Part shown: positions 1 through 14,200 of the stretch, one piece after another
Layout of the letters: each line of letters begins with the position of its first letter
How positions within the stretch are numbered: position 1 is the first letter of the stretch
Source of the DNA: Manduca sexta
Lineage: Eukaryota; Arthropoda; Insecta; Lepidoptera; Sphingidae
Length of the DNA stretch: 64,000 nt
Assembly (NCBI RefSeq): GCF_014839805.1
Contig: NC_051134.1
Location: forward strand, 14,539,170-14,603,169
Reading direction: 5' to 3'
Notes under the pieces: model-generated
The model's input: the letters and a program-made list of their open reading frames with translations, nothing else
Told to the model about the DNA's origin: nothing
The model's database searches: none
Program-made: the position numbers and the translations under genes

Positions 1-3000
1 AGTTGTGTCGCCGGGTAACAGGTAAGGTGTAAGCTATGTGACTGGGCCGGGCTGCTTCGCCGGACGAGCCGTTTCCATTGGTTTGTTGCGATCAACTTTG
101 CTGGATCTTCCAGCGTTATTTAAAGAATGTTGGTATATTATTTGCAGTTTAAGTCCAAAACCAGTTTGTAATAAAATTTGTATGAAATAATGTTGATGTT
201 TTATTTAAATTATCCTGTACTAAATATGATTATTTTAATATTAGCTTTTGATCGCGGCTCCGCGCGCGTGAAGAATGTTTTTCGGGATAAAGCCTATAGC
301 ACTCAATAGTGTAGCTTCTTTAGACAGCCTCGGTGGCGTAGTTGTAAATGTACACGGTACAAGTACGACTGCCGCGCTGAGGTCCTGGGTTCGAATCCCG
401 GGTCGGGCCAAAATTATTTGTAACTGGATTTTTCCATCTTAAAAATTACTCAGTCCCACCTCGGAGTCAGGAGGTTGGCGGTGTGATACCCCCGTGCCTC
501 GGAAAGCACGTAAAGCCGTTGGTCCTGCGCCTGAGCTCATGTCGGATTGCCGTCTCAACGAACTATGAGAGTGAAGGAACAGAGGGTGCACCTGTGTATT
601 GCGCACACACTTGTGCACTATAATATCTCCTGCGTACCATTAATCCAATCCAATCCAATAGGGATTCATTCAGTGTAACTTCCTATTAGTGAAAATTTTT
701 CAAATTCGATTTAGTAAGTCCCAACATAAGGGCGTTCAAACAAGTATTTATGTACATATTAGTACAATATATATAGATAATACTATTGCGCCCTGATTGT
801 AATTTTTGAAGTGGCTCGATTGCTAGAATTAATTGATAAAAATACCCCACATGTAGACACCAACTTGCTGTTAGGATATAGTTCGGGATGTTAATAATAC
901 CACATTTATACTAATTAGATTTTTAATTATAGGAAAATAATGCAATAAAAATACTAATGTATAGAATATTTCTAAAGTAATAAATTTACCAACAACTCTC
1001 CAAATTTTCGTCAACATTTTAATGCAAAATACGTGGGAATGCTTTAAATAAATAGATTGATGGATAAAGCAATGAGAGTATAAGTTTCATTTCAAAACAA
1101 TGCATTAAAACATCATAAAACTATACTGATTATAAAGATTTAAATTTACTGTCAAATGTTATTTACAATCTGTATTCAAAGTAAATGATTATTGCACATT
1201 CACCGCTTAAAAATAAATTGCATGAATTCATAACATTGGTGTAATGGTATCCAGCGTGGAACCAAGATGTTTGGTGCTGATCACACCTAACTACATCTCA
1301 ATAAATTGTCTATAAACAGATCTTACACGCTCCTACTGATTACATTCTTTTAAATTCCTTCAGCGGTCGAATATATAGCTACATACGCGCGAATATACAC
1401 GATAGATATTATATATTACACACTAGGATCACTGATCACACCATATCAAGTTCGCGCGTTTATATGTGAGGTAATATCACATTTTCGACTATACTATGAT
1501 TTACATAAATTATTCTAACTACGTCACGCGCACTATATTTTTATTCACAAAATTAAACACTGTTGTCTTTAAAGAAATAGCTTATGAATGTAGTTACATA
1601 ACAATTATTAAGGCTCCTCTCAGCAAAACGGCCCGCTAACCGTATTTTTAAAAGTTATAAAAATAAATATATTCGAAATTTAAATACTAAATTATAGAAA
1701 AAAAAATATTAAACATATTTTTCCAATGTGTAATTTTTCTTTAGTTGTTTAATTTTATTTTATGATATGGATATTGTTTCATTATGAAAATGCAACTAAA
1801 ATTATTGATATTTGCAACCACAATTATATAGACAATTTAATATGAATGTTAGTATTTTTTTTAAAAAAAGGATCATTTTTTTTATGTAAGTATTCGTAAA
1901 TCTGCATATTCCCGCTTGTAATTCGTAGACTGTAAATGTATGGAATGATTGCTCATGACCGTTTGCTCAGGAGAGGGTCTTAAAGTAAGACACTAAAATT
2001 GACGAAATGACATCCTCCATCCTATTCTGAAAAAAAAAAAACCTTTTTCTATTATGTCTATTGTTACTTAGTCTTTTCGGCAATTCTACTAATAGGAAAG
2101 AATTATTCTGGGTATTGGAATATAAGCCGATAGCAACATAATGAAATATATTTAATTGAATAAATCAATACCAATAGGAAAACTGATTAATTTGAAAATT
2201 GAAATTATTGTAACTAAACTGGTGATTATTATAATATATGTACAAGCAAATATGACTTAACACTTAAATACAAAAAAATAGCACTGATCCTGAATATAAA
2301 TTGAAATCGAATTTTATAAAAAATCGCGGTGTCTGGTGGCCGAATACATTAGAGATGCGTGCACGGCGAAATATACATAAAAACAGCGAAAACTAACAGT
2401 CGACACAACACGACACGTCACGCAAAACGAACGCAAAAACGTGAACCCTAAACGCGTCGTGTGGTGGTCCTCAAAACTAACCTACCACGTTAACTACACA
2501 CGAAACAGGGTCAGGCACATCGTGGCGTCAATGGCCCTACGCTACAAACAATATTTGACTTTATACATACATATATACCGCATTCAATTCACTTTCTATT
2601 TAAAAACAGTTGGTTACAATTTTAAAGTTGTCCAAAGTTTTCTGTAAATATTTTGGCGTACGTTTACTGACTAAATATTGTTAACAGCGTAGGGTGGGTA
2701 ACGTTTACGTCGCTAACTAACGATTGTGCTACGATTACTAAATGCAGACTATTTGGTAACTTAACCTAACATTTCGTCACTGCTGAGATTTTCATAGTAT
2801 ACATTGCGTATACGCTAATATTGATACAATTTGGAAAATGAAAATTATAAATATGTCAATATGAAGAGCAACACGGAACATCGATACATAAAAAAATAAT
2901 AATTAAAAACGAATAAGTTTATAAACTATATGTACTCACTAGTATAGTAAAACTGTCACATCTAAAACATTTAAATTCAACAACAACGGTGTCCTTAGCA

Positions 3001-3564
3001 ATCATAATATTATTTACAAAAATTGTGTTCCGTTCTCACACAGAATTATAAAATTCAAGATTATCGATAAAACTCTGTCGGATATTGTCTTATTGATAGT
3101 TAAATCACACATAAGCCTATAAAGTGAAATTCATCGCACACCCTTGGCATCCGTCGTCAATAAAATTTCATTCACTTTGGTACATAAAACTAGTTTTTTT
3201 TCATAGCCTTTTTAAGCTAAAACCGAACCCCATCAAAATGACGATTCGCTGACAAAATTATATTATAACAAAAAGAAAAAAATCTATCGTAGGTAAAAAT
3301 ATTTCACATGAATAGGGCTGCCAACTCCAGAAACACGAGGCCTAATTTTTCGGATTTTATTATTTATTATGTATGAAAAAATAAATGTCACCCAAATGTT
3401 CGCTATGTCCCTTTTTTACCTAGCTTTCGTATTTAAGTGGTGGTAGCCCTACACATGCAGTAGTCCACACATTTGTTGCCTTTAATGTTTATATCGCTAT
3501 GTTTCCTAGCATTATAGAAGTCGTAAAATTCGTGATTATGTTCCAGGTAATTGGTATTAGCTAG
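1..3564. other. Non-coding flank and probable KMT2C/D 3' UTR
   Basis: I see no convincing gene here. The interval holds a tRNA-derived SINE (about 326-650) and otherwise AT-rich sequence. The part next to 3565 should hold the 3' UTR of the minus-strand KMT2C/D gene. Candidate AATAAA signals on the minus strand read as TTTATT at 3356-3361 and 3363-3368, but nothing in the sequence picks one. Short open frames, such as the 68-codon one at 2441-2647, have no recognisable motif. A plus-strand AATAAA near 168 could end a neighbouring gene to the left; this is a guess. Confidence 0.5.
326..650 (+). mobile_element. tRNA-derived SINE
   Basis: The head contains a polymerase III A-box-like stretch (TGGCGTAGTTG, about 335-345) and a good B box (GGTTCGAATCC, about 387-397). 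It is followed by a non-tRNA body that ends near an ATTAATCCAATCC-type tail. Related heads occur at about 44023 and 45929 in this window, so it is a dispersed family rather than a tRNA gene. The segment between the boxes is too long and does not fold as a cloverleaf. The ends are approximate; I did not find a clear target duplication. Confidence 0.7.
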
Positions 3565-5208
3565 TTAGTTCATCCACTTCCTGCAGTTAGGTGCGCCGCA
3601 CATACACATGATCTTGTGCGCGTCGTCTTCTATGTCAAACTTGTAATCGTACGCGAGCTGTAAATAAAAGTCGACATAAACACCCAGTTTAGAGGGAACC
3701 TGATTCTACTTTTAATATGTAAACGCAACATCTATAACTTGTGGAGTACCATTTCCGCTTCTAGGCGTCACTCATACAGCATCTCTGCCAGTCATAATTT
3801 CAAAATTTTACAATTATAAATTATCTCCATACAAACATTCATATGTCTGTTCCGATAATAATATTATTGGTAACATTCCGATATTTTCTGACTACGTGTT
3901 ACCGCTGTAGTCGAATTATTATCTATTCTAACACGACTAATAAAGGATTAGAAGCAATATTATTAAAATTGAAGGGAAACATACATAGATGTCAAATGGG
4001 AACAAACCACCACGCTATAATTAGCGTGAGCGATGCGTCACAAAACAACTCATGCGCAGCTTCTGAATGTGCTGCAGACGCCAGCTTTCGGTAATCGACC
4101 TGTATATGGCATATTAGGCAGTACAAGTAGTACCTCCTCGCCGCGCGCGATGCGTCGCTTGGCGAAAATGATGATGCGCAGGTGGCGGTCCACCTCCACG
4201 GTCTCGGCCACGCAGTTGGGCTGGCACGAGTGGTTGATGTAGCGCGCGAGTCCGCCGCACAGCGTCGCGTCCACCACGCGCCTCTCGTCCAGGCGGAACA
4301 TGTAGATGCCGCGGTTCTACCACACACGATGTTTCAATATTTAAGTTTTAGGCAAGAAAGAACTCAGAAGAATCTGGGCTCTGGGCGAGATATTTCTTGG
4401 CCAAAATTTAGATTTTAGTTCGGAAGCATCTAACGTGGGGTTTGAGGAACGTGTCTTGAGTAATATTAACGTTTAAATTATCTTTTTTTTTTCAAATAGA
4501 AAGACTTACCTTCGCTTCGTATTTCTTTTCGCGGATCTCTGAAAGCTCGGATCGAATAATTTCTCCAATATACTCTATCACCATGGTGTGTTTCTCTAGG
4601 TCTCGCGCGGCATACAACCCTAATCCTTGTATTTTAGATCTGAAAAAAAAACATAATATGGATTTTTTCAAAGCATTCTTGAAATTTCAATAAAATTATG
4701 GATTACAAACAAGATTCGATTCAATTATTGTCATAAAGATACTCAGTGATGATAGGGTAAATGTTTGTGTACATAATATTTATTTCTATATATTGAAGGA
4801 TCAAGGTTGCCATTCTTTTACTTAGCTCTAGTATTTTTTTAAGATAATTTGGTGTTTCTGGCATTAGTACAAAATATTTGTTGATGTTAGTTTTGTTTGA
4901 TATTTGTATTGTTGTGTATGTGTACCTGGCGAGGTAGACGTTATTGCGCCACTCGCTTTTCATCTTCTTGTACTGGCTGCTCTTGGTGTGCACGAACTGT
5001 TTGATGTAGGGACAGGGCGGGTCGCCGGGCGCGCTGGGCTGCGGCGCAGGCGCAGCGGGTGACGTCACGAGCGAGCGCGTCGCCCGCCGCCATGCGCCGC
5101 GCAGACGTGCCTCGCCTCGCGCGCAGCCCGACGGGTTCACCGCCAGCCCGCCCTCCAGCAGCGCCGACCGACCGAACTTGAACCGGTAGTCCGTCAGCGT
5201 CTCAATAC
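3565..5208 (-). CDS. KMT2C/D: KMT2C/D exons 50-53: WIN motif, SET and post-SET
   Basis: Exon 50 (4926-5208) carries the WDR5-binding WIN motif GCARGE and ends with SEWRNNVYLAR. Exons 51-53 encode SET: SKIQGLGLYAARDLEKHTMV, IEYIGEIIRSEL, then the pseudoknot YINHSCQPNC and the catalytic-tyrosine segment GEELAYDYKF. Post-SET is CMCGAPNC (CxCx4C zinc ligands), ending RKWMN and stop, the characteristic KMT2C/D terminus. All expected S-adenosylmethionine and lysine-channel residues I can recognise are present, so the enzyme should be active. Stop codon at 3565-3567. Confidence 0.96.
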
Positions 5209-8200
5209 CTGCACACATCGTGACGTGTCACACCTACCGTAACACTAACCTTATTCACTTGTTTCAAACATATCTTACCTGGCAGGCTTTCGAGCACGCG
5301 AACTACCGCAGGCTCCGTCAATCCGAACAGGTCTTCGCCGGTAACGTAGTTGGGCCATAATTTCAGTACTCCGTCTTCACCGCGACCTTCACGTAAAGCT
5401 GCAACTGCGTCTAATATCTATGAAAACATATTTGAGTTTTACTATTTTAATATAATAATTATATTTATTTTACAGCCCTCAAAACCTATATATATAGTCT
5501 TAATATGCGTTTTTTTTGTTTAATGACTAGCCAATATCAGAGAAATAAGTAATACGCATTAGTTTGTTCATTAGGATGTACGTACATGTGCCCAGGCGGC
5601 GCGCGGCGTGGGCGCGCTGGTCTCGAGCGCGGCTCGTCCTGCGCGCGCACGTGGAAGCGCGGCCGGCCCTCCTCCTCCGAGATCCAGCACAAGTAGCGGC
5701 TGCGGGCATTCGCTCGCGCCGCCGACCAGTAGAAACGCACCTGTACACGGTGAAAATATGTATTCCCACCTTACTATCGATTTCATTAAAAAATATTGAC
5801 ATTTATTACATATCCAATTCTATATTAGATATCTCTTTGTAATAATTCAGAACACAGTCAAGTCCCTTTTAAAAAAAAACACACAACACGAGAGATAATG
5901 TCGTTTTATATCGATTCATCGAGTCAAAATGTGTGACCTACGCGTTGGTCTCTCGAGCAATCAAACGACATACACCTGACATGTCGTGTTTGTTATGTCA
6001 CATCCTAGGGGACGCTGTATAGTTAGAGCTTAATGACAATACCTATAATAAAAAGTAAAGTAAAAATAAATTCTAAACTTACGATTTTGTATCCAATGGG
6101 GTATATGTAATTGGGCGTATGGAAAGCGGCTAGCTGGTGCTGCAGCAGGTGTCCTGGACTCAGGAATATGAGCCCGCCCACGCGTATCAGGTGGTTGGTG
6201 TCCGAGTGTAGCATCACCGACGCCACCTGTCTCTGCTCATCGCGCGACACAAACACGCGACGCTGCACGCTCAGTGTTGTCAGCTCGTTGTCTTTCTCGT
6301 TCTGAACAAAGTTCAGCATTATTAACATTACAAATCAGATATTTTATTTTTGTAGTTTAAAATAGTGCAAATTTTTAGAAACAATTGATGACTTTACCTT
6401 AGGAGCGTGAGACGCGCAGAACGCCGACTTGTTCTTATAAAAGACGCAGTTGTCCTTGACGGCACAGCCGAGATGATAGACGCTGCCGCAGCGCACCTTG
6501 AAGCAGCGCACGGTGGCGCCGAGGCGGCGGCACACGGCGCACGTGGCGTTGGAGCCGGTCGCCAGCGCCGTCTCCACGTTCATCAAGGCGCCGCTCACAG
6601 TCTCGTACACGCCCTCCGACCACAGCGCGCAGTTCAGGTGCACCCAGCGGTCCACGTCACAGTTCAATAATCTAGAAACACCGTCTGCAACTCCATCTCC
6701 TTGCATACCGCAAAGTTCACATTTTCTCGTATCTTCGTTGGTGACGGGCATGATTGAGACTCCTGTTCGGAATACCAACTCCGTCAGCTCCCTGTCTGTG
6801 GGACGCTTGTACTTCACCGGTGGACCGATACAACCAGGCGACCAAGCTTTATACCTGATACCACGGAATTTTTCCTTTTCGGTGCTTTGATTGCTCTTTT
6901 CATCTTGTTCAACACTCTTCAAGTCTTCGTCTAAGGCGCTTACATCGTCACCCACTTCCTTCATCAGTTCATCGTTATCGAGCGAATCCATAAACGACAA
7001 GTCCATTTTCTCGTCTTTTATGTCTGGCTTGATGTCCAAGTCGTCTGTTTCCATGCTTTCTGTTGAAGCAGTGTCGAAGTCATCGCGGTCCTTCGACAAA
7101 CTAGTCTCAACATCAGATTTGTCTTCTTTGACAGTAGTTTTTGTTTTTCCGTCCAGTATGATGTTCGTTGGCCGCCATGCAAACCTTTCGTAGCACTGAG
7201 TGCTACAAAAGTATAGTTCCGAATCGCTATCGCATAGTATTTCACCAGCGTTGCCTTTGTTGGCCGACAACAACGGGAACTCGGATGCTTTTGCTCTCAC
7301 AACAGAATCTAATATCACGACATCACAGTGACGACAGAACTTTGCCGCACCGTTCAGAATGCTTTGGATATCGATCGGCGTACCCTCCTTACCGTCTTTG
7401 CCTTTAGACCGGTATAGCCCAAGCTTGTGAGAAGGTGGCGTGGCTGTCCTCTCAATTATCTGATAAGATGTCGGAGGTGGGATGTGTAAAATTCCAGCAA
7501 GTTCTTTAAGCACGCCCAGAATATCCTCGGCTGCACCAGAAGTTAATGTCAGAGTAACAGTGACATTCTCGTTACTTTCCGTGCTACCCGGCGAATCCAC
7601 CATCTTAGTTTTATGAGGTGAATCCGTATCGAGACATTTGATTGCCTTTTGGTTATCTTCTTCTTCTTTGACTTGGTATAGTGATACTGGTTTCACTCTT
7701 ATAGGAACTGGTGCGATGATGGGTATAATAGGTGACACTCTACCAGATGCTGAGTCACTATCCTCGTCCTCTTCATCATCATCAATAAGTTTAAGTCCCG
7801 GGAATCTATTAGGTGGGTCAATTTCTAAGCATTCAGGGCTGGAACAACTGACAATACTGTCAGGTGTATCAGTGTCTCTCTCTTTACAAATGAAATCAAG
7901 TTTCTTATCTTCTGGATCGTCATCAAACATGATCGGCTGGAATTCTTGATCGTAAAACCCTCTTTGTGTTGATGTAGGTGGTTTCTCCGGTAGCGGTTCC
8001 TCTTCTCCAAACGGTTTTGTGTTATAATAATCCGCAACATTCGGTATTCTTGCATTACCAAAATCTCCCACCAAGTCGCCTTTTAGAATATCATAATCCT
8101 TATTTTTAAGTTTCGTTAAATCTCCAGAGCCAAAAAGCGGACAAACTGCAAAATTGGTAGTTAACGCGGGCTCTTGGATCTGCATGGCAGGCAACAAACG

Positions 8201-11200
8201 TAATTGTGCCATCAAATTATCAATAAACGTGTCGTAGTCTTCTTCGTACCTCGATCCTTTACGTGGTCTTTTCTTAGCACTCGAAGCATTCAAACTGTTT
8301 TCGGCAGCAGCCTTCATATTCAACTGCATTTGTTTTCTTTTCTTTTGTTGGTATTCTCGCCGTTTGCGTTTTTTCGCTTCTGATGGCGTTTCAGGAGCGT
8401 TAGCTTCAGAAGACGGATCCATACTTCCACTCTCTGGAAACTCTTCTTTTAATGGTTGATCAAGTTTACCTTGATCTGATGCCGTTGAAACACCGGAAGT
8501 TGCTGATTGCTGTGAGCTCTCGTCTAATAACTCTTTCTTGACATCCATCGGTGTAAAAGGACGATGGACAGGACTCTGCTGTGGAGGCGCAATTTCTTTC
8601 TTAATAGCTTGTTGAATCTGCTGGTTTTCTATACTGGCAGTTTGGTATATATTTTGTACGGCCTTCATAGTAGGCGAACTTTCTGGAATGGGCGTGGTTT
8701 CCTCTTTAGTTAACATTTTCATTGGAGGCTTTCTCACATCCATTAAGGATTGTGTTGGCGTTTGTTGTAATAATGGTGATACAGTGGACATAGGAATTGA
8801 CGACTGTACGGTCCGAGTGGCAAAAGGGGAGTTTACGGTCGTTATATGGCGGGGGGAATTTTTAGGTATTTCAACTTCTTGGGTTAAACCTATAGTCGGA
8901 GGTGGTATAGACGGCCGGGCCAGTTGGGCTTCCAATGACGGAATTGTACCGAGCGCCGGCGCGGTTCGTTGAATGGTGACCGTCCGTTGTGGAACGACAG
9001 TAGTAGCAGTAGTTGTTGTCTGCAAAAGTTGCTTTAATAACACGTTCTGCGATTCATCATTTCTTTGATTTGCATTATTATTTTGTTGCGCATTTTTGTT
9101 GGCAGAATCCGCGGCAGCCGCAGCCGCAGCCGCAGCCGCATTGGATTCTTCAGTTTCCATTGGTTCAGACTTTACCACAACAGCTTCGACGCTATGTCTT
9201 TTAGTAGGCTGTATGTGACCCACAATAACTTCACTTTTGGGCTCATCTGTTGACTTGGACCTCTTTAAAGGCGAAGTTAACTGCGTATGTAGTAACTTCG
9301 AAGAGGTGATAAAATTAATGGGGCCAGGGGTTGACTTAGCTTGCATTTGACTAATTCCAGGACTTACTATACTGTGAGTTCGCACCGTAACGTTTGGTGC
9401 TGGTTCTTTATTTCCCATCAAAGGTGTCCTAGATGTCATGACTAGGGCCGGTGGCTGACTTGTACTGATGCTCTGTTGATTGAACGGTAGGTTGCTTGTA
9501 TTTATTTGCCTTGTAGGTTGAAGTAAAGTGTGACCTAATATACTAGTTGGTAACGGTTGATTTTTCGGGAAACCGCTTATACTAGTAGTTATAGTATTGC
9601 TGGTATGAATAATTGGAGGTGGAACAGAAGAATTGCCATGTATTTTTGACAAGGCTGGCATTTGAATAATTTGTGACGCAACCGACGTAGAAATTGAATC
9701 GTCCATCGACGTAAAAGGTTGATTATTGGAAATCAACGGTGATTGAGCGGGTGACTTCATTAACGTGTTTTGCATGCTAACGGGTGAATTTATTGGAGAT
9801 ACCGTGGGCGATTTTCTCATCTGTCCCATAGATGATAGAGTATTGACGCGCGAACCGACCATTTGTGCAGCACTCATAGGCATGTGATCAGGGCTCGGCA
9901 TTGTCGTCATAGGCTTTTCAATTCTCTGAATGGGTGAAGGTCTCGGTGGTGCTACTTCAACTTTGGATGATGGCAAGAGATTTTCAAAATTAACTTGAGT
10001 TGGTGTAGTCGCATCGCTATTCTTTCTCGTAGCACTTTGTGATTCTACTTTCGATGCATTAGTATTTAAAGAAGACATAAATGTGCGAAGTTGTTGTGAA
10101 ACATTCGCCATATTCGAAGTCAGCTCCGCAGGTTGAGATAACGGCGATAATTGTGGTACAGTCGCTGATTGTGGAACCAATCTGTCCATTTCGCGCTTCG
10201 AAAAACTGCCTTGCTCTTGAGGTTCCTTAGGCTCGGGTTTTGGAGGAGCACTTAAAGGAGGATTTTGAACGTTTGCAGATGCCGGTTTTGGATTGGGCTG
10301 TTTCATGTCAAAACCCTTATTGTCATCTGTTATATTCTCCAGTATACACAACATATCCTCGAAAGATTCAACATGTTTTTGGTTACCTTCTACCGTTTCA
10401 GGATGCTCTTGCATGGTGATATCATTTAGATACCGTTCTTGAGAAGGTGTCGGCGATGGGATAGATATTTGAACAGACTCCTGTGCCATGTCAGAAGTTA
10501 TTTGCATATTGGAATCTATAACCATTTCTTTGGTTTGATTAGCAATTGCCTTTATGGTTTTTACGACGTTTTCTTCCGACTTATCTGGAGGAGGGTTTGG
10601 AGGGGGTGGATCGGTCAAACTTTTATTGTATGACAACAATAAGTCATTTTGAATACTATCCTCTGGTTTATCCTCATCATCCCCTTCCATTATATTATCA
10701 GGAATTTTCTCAGGTATTGGATCCGGACTCTTTATGTCAGCCTTTCCTAAGAGTAACGGTGTACGGTCCGTTAAACACAATGTATGCGGTAACTCGGTTT
10801 GTTGACTTATTTCCGATTCAATGTCGATATCTTTACTCGGTTCTTTAAATAAACTGCTCCCTCTTTGATCCATTTGTAGCGACTGAGAGCCCATTTGCGA
10901 GTTCATTACTAATTGTTGTGATGCAGAACTCATTGAATTCGACAAAGATTCTCTTTCTGAACTGCTATCCACAGCATTAGTGCTATCGGGTGATGCTGCA
11001 TCATCTTGGAATATCTTTGCAGGTAGCGTGGCATCATGCGTCACTGACAGACTCGATAGTTTTGCATTAGAAAGCGACAATGCCATTGGTTTCTCAATTG
11101 TCTTTACTATTTTCTGTTTGACTTGATGCTGGGTCAAAATAGACACCGGTACCCTTGAAGGTCCTGCGGCAGCACTAGACGTAGCCAGCGTTATCACCGG

Positions 11201-14200
11201 GTTTACATTAGCAACCTTAGGGACATTAGATATCACACTTATCACAGAACTAATGGGTTTTGAAAAGGCAGGAGTGGATACGTTTATTGTCAATGGTGGG
11301 TTGATATTTATTGGCATTTTCTTTATTTGAGTTTTTGCACCAGCGCCACCGATTGGCACAGAAAGGTTTTTCAAAACGGGAACCGATATTGTTTGATTAG
11401 CGATCGAGACCGAAGCTACTGTCGCTTGAGAAACTTCATTTAAAATTTTTGTGTTTGAATGCGGCGACAAAACAGCTAAACGCGATAGCGCAGCGCTTGA
11501 AGATGGATTCACAATTTTGTATTGTTGTTGCTTGCCGGTAGATAGGCTGATTACGGCCACTGTTTTTGTAGTAGTTTCCGTTCGCGTCGAGGAACGGTCG
11601 GGTGTGGCTTCATCGTCCAACTCGTCTTCTGGTTTACCGCTGTCAATGAGCTCTTCAAAATCTTCTTCAGTTGCTATACGTTCTTCGGGGGACACTGCTC
11701 CCGGTTCAACTAGTACTATATCATCATCATCGAGGTGCTCAAGCTCTTCCTCATCATTATCATCATGACTCGCGGATGCATATTCTACATTATCCGATGC
11801 AAATAGAACATAATTTCTTGCATCCGACGTTTCAGGCATCGAATCCTCATCAGCTGTTGGGGCTGGTGTCTTGCCCGTGAAACGGGGTCGCGGCAAGAGT
11901 GCGACGTTTCAAGATGGATACCCAATGACAATATGAGTAAACATTTTGATTAATGATTTAAATATAACAACTAAAGAGATTATAAATAATACAAGATTGA
12001 GAAAAACTTGGAAACATAATTTTAAAATCGTCTTACCTTACTAATATGCGTAGTCCGTCTACTATCGTCGTCACGGTTGGGCCACACGGGCGCACCGCCG
12101 CGCAGACCCGGCTTGTAATAGCTAAACCCGCCAGGCGGTCCACCGCCGTAGAGACCTGGCTTAAAGTAACGATAACCGGGAGGTATGGGAGCAGCGTGAT
12201 GCGAATGTAGACCTCCTCCGTGGTCAAGAGCTGGTGATGGGGACGCTGCGGGAGACGCAGAAGGCGTAGGCGTGCGGGCCACGTGAGGGGACCTCGAGAT
12301 GGATGGCGACGCCGGTGCTCCGCCCATCGGACTGTATTGTTGTCTTTGAAGCATTTGTTGACGCTGCGAGAATAGATATGATTGTCACAACTATATTTTA
12401 TGCTCATCCTAATATTTCAATAAAATATGTTAACTTACCGCCATTTCACTATTTGGATTCCCTGGGGAGGGCAATGGTTGTGGACTACCCAGAGGTGATG
12501 TCTGTTGTCTATTTCCGAAAGGTACGCCCACTCTCATACCTTAATGTAACAAAAAAAAAATTAAATTAAATCATATAGGTAAACAACATTATTGAATGTA
12601 TTTGTAGCTAATTTACCTTGTTGGTGATGTGGGGGACGAGCAAACCGCGTAGGGAGCGGAGAACATCCCGGCGCTGGTCGAGGGAATCTCCCTCCAGCGA
12701 AATCAGACTACAAAATAATAAGAAAAAAAAAATCATAGATAACATAAAAAATTTAAGAGGATTTAGGTACTTCATTATGCGTATGTCTTCGTGTCTGTCT
12801 GCGTGCATACCCATAGTATTATAGGGGTTGTAAAAACATATAAACGCTCTTGAACAATACATACATTTTGTAACTGCGGTGAATGCGACGAAACTGGGCT
12901 TTGAATTTGCGATTGTTGGTAAATCTGAAAAAATAAAACGGTTCGTTATTAATCACATTAGCATTATCTATAAAATTACATAATGTTATCATACAAGTGA
13001 GACATGCCTGTGGGCTTCGACTGGGCGTCGGCAACTGTGGACTAGTTCTCTGCGCTTGCAACTGTTGCAAGTAATTTTGTGGCGACATCGACGACTGCAT
13101 CGGCGATTGTTGCACATGCATGGGCGATTGTTGCGAATGCATCGGACTCTGCTGATGCATCGGCGAGTGTTGAGAAGACATCTGTTGCTGCGGATGTAGC
13201 GGCGACTGTTGGTGCATCGGCGATTGATGCGGGTGCATCGGCGACTGCTGTGGATGCATCGGTGATTGTTGGGGATGCATTGGCGATTGCTGCGGATGCA
13301 TCGGCGATTGCTGGGGTAGATTTGTCTGCTGCACGTGCATCGGCGACTGTTGTGAGTGTAGTGGAGACTGTTGGGTATGGAGTGGCGACTGCGTCGACGG
13401 ATGCAAAGGCGATTGTGATGTATGATGCAACGGAGACTGCTGCGAGTGCAGCGGAGACTGCATGGGAGACGTTAAATGATGTAACGGTGATTGTGGTGCT
13501 AAAGAATGTAGAGGCGACTGGGAATGTGGAGATTGTACGTGCAGTGGAGACATAGCAGGCCGCGTTCCCGTTGGCCGGGGCGTCTGACTGCCACTCGGCA
13601 TTGGGTTCCTTACAAGTTGCTGTTGTCCGAATTGTACCATTCCACCAACTGACTGAGATCTCTCCTGTCCAGAAAGTTGCCTCACTAGCTGCTGTTGAGG
13701 TGCTCCCGCTTGCTCTATCACAAGAGTACGACCGCCTTGCAATAACCGTCCTTGTGTATTGAGTGGCGATGTGACCAGCCCTATTCTTTGCTGCGATAAT
13801 TGATCTGTGCTGAGGACGGTCTGCTGAGTCCTTATGAGCGTCTGCTGCTGCTGTATGGCGCCCTGTAGGCCCAGCTGCATCGGACGATTGATAGTTGTTT
13901 GTTGTTGCAACTGCTGTGTTTGGCCAATGTTTTGGTTCGGAGTAAACACCGTTTGGTTCGTCGTAATTTGTTGTTGATTGATGTTTGTCTGTTGGGCTAA
14001 CTGAGGATTCTGCTGACGATGCTTAGTTTCATATTCCTACAAATAATATTACAGTTTAATAACAATGTAGAAACAAAATTAATAAGAACCCAAAGTATTA
14101 TCATGTAGCATAATCATAATAAATAAATCCGGCAGACTGTTATATCCAACCTGAATAAGCATGCTGTGTTGCCTGGCTTGTTTTCTGGCCGCTTCAAGGT

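Noticed and set aside
335..410. Possible tRNA gene
   Set aside because: A and B boxes are present but the spacing and arms do not fold as a tRNA; two related heads elsewhere show it is a SINE.
2441..2647. 68-codon plus-strand frame
   Set aside because: Composition is unlike the real exons here and no domain is visible.
13079..13555. 158-codon plus-strand frame
   Set aside because: Antisense shadow of the KMT2C/D Gln-Ser-Pro repeat exon.
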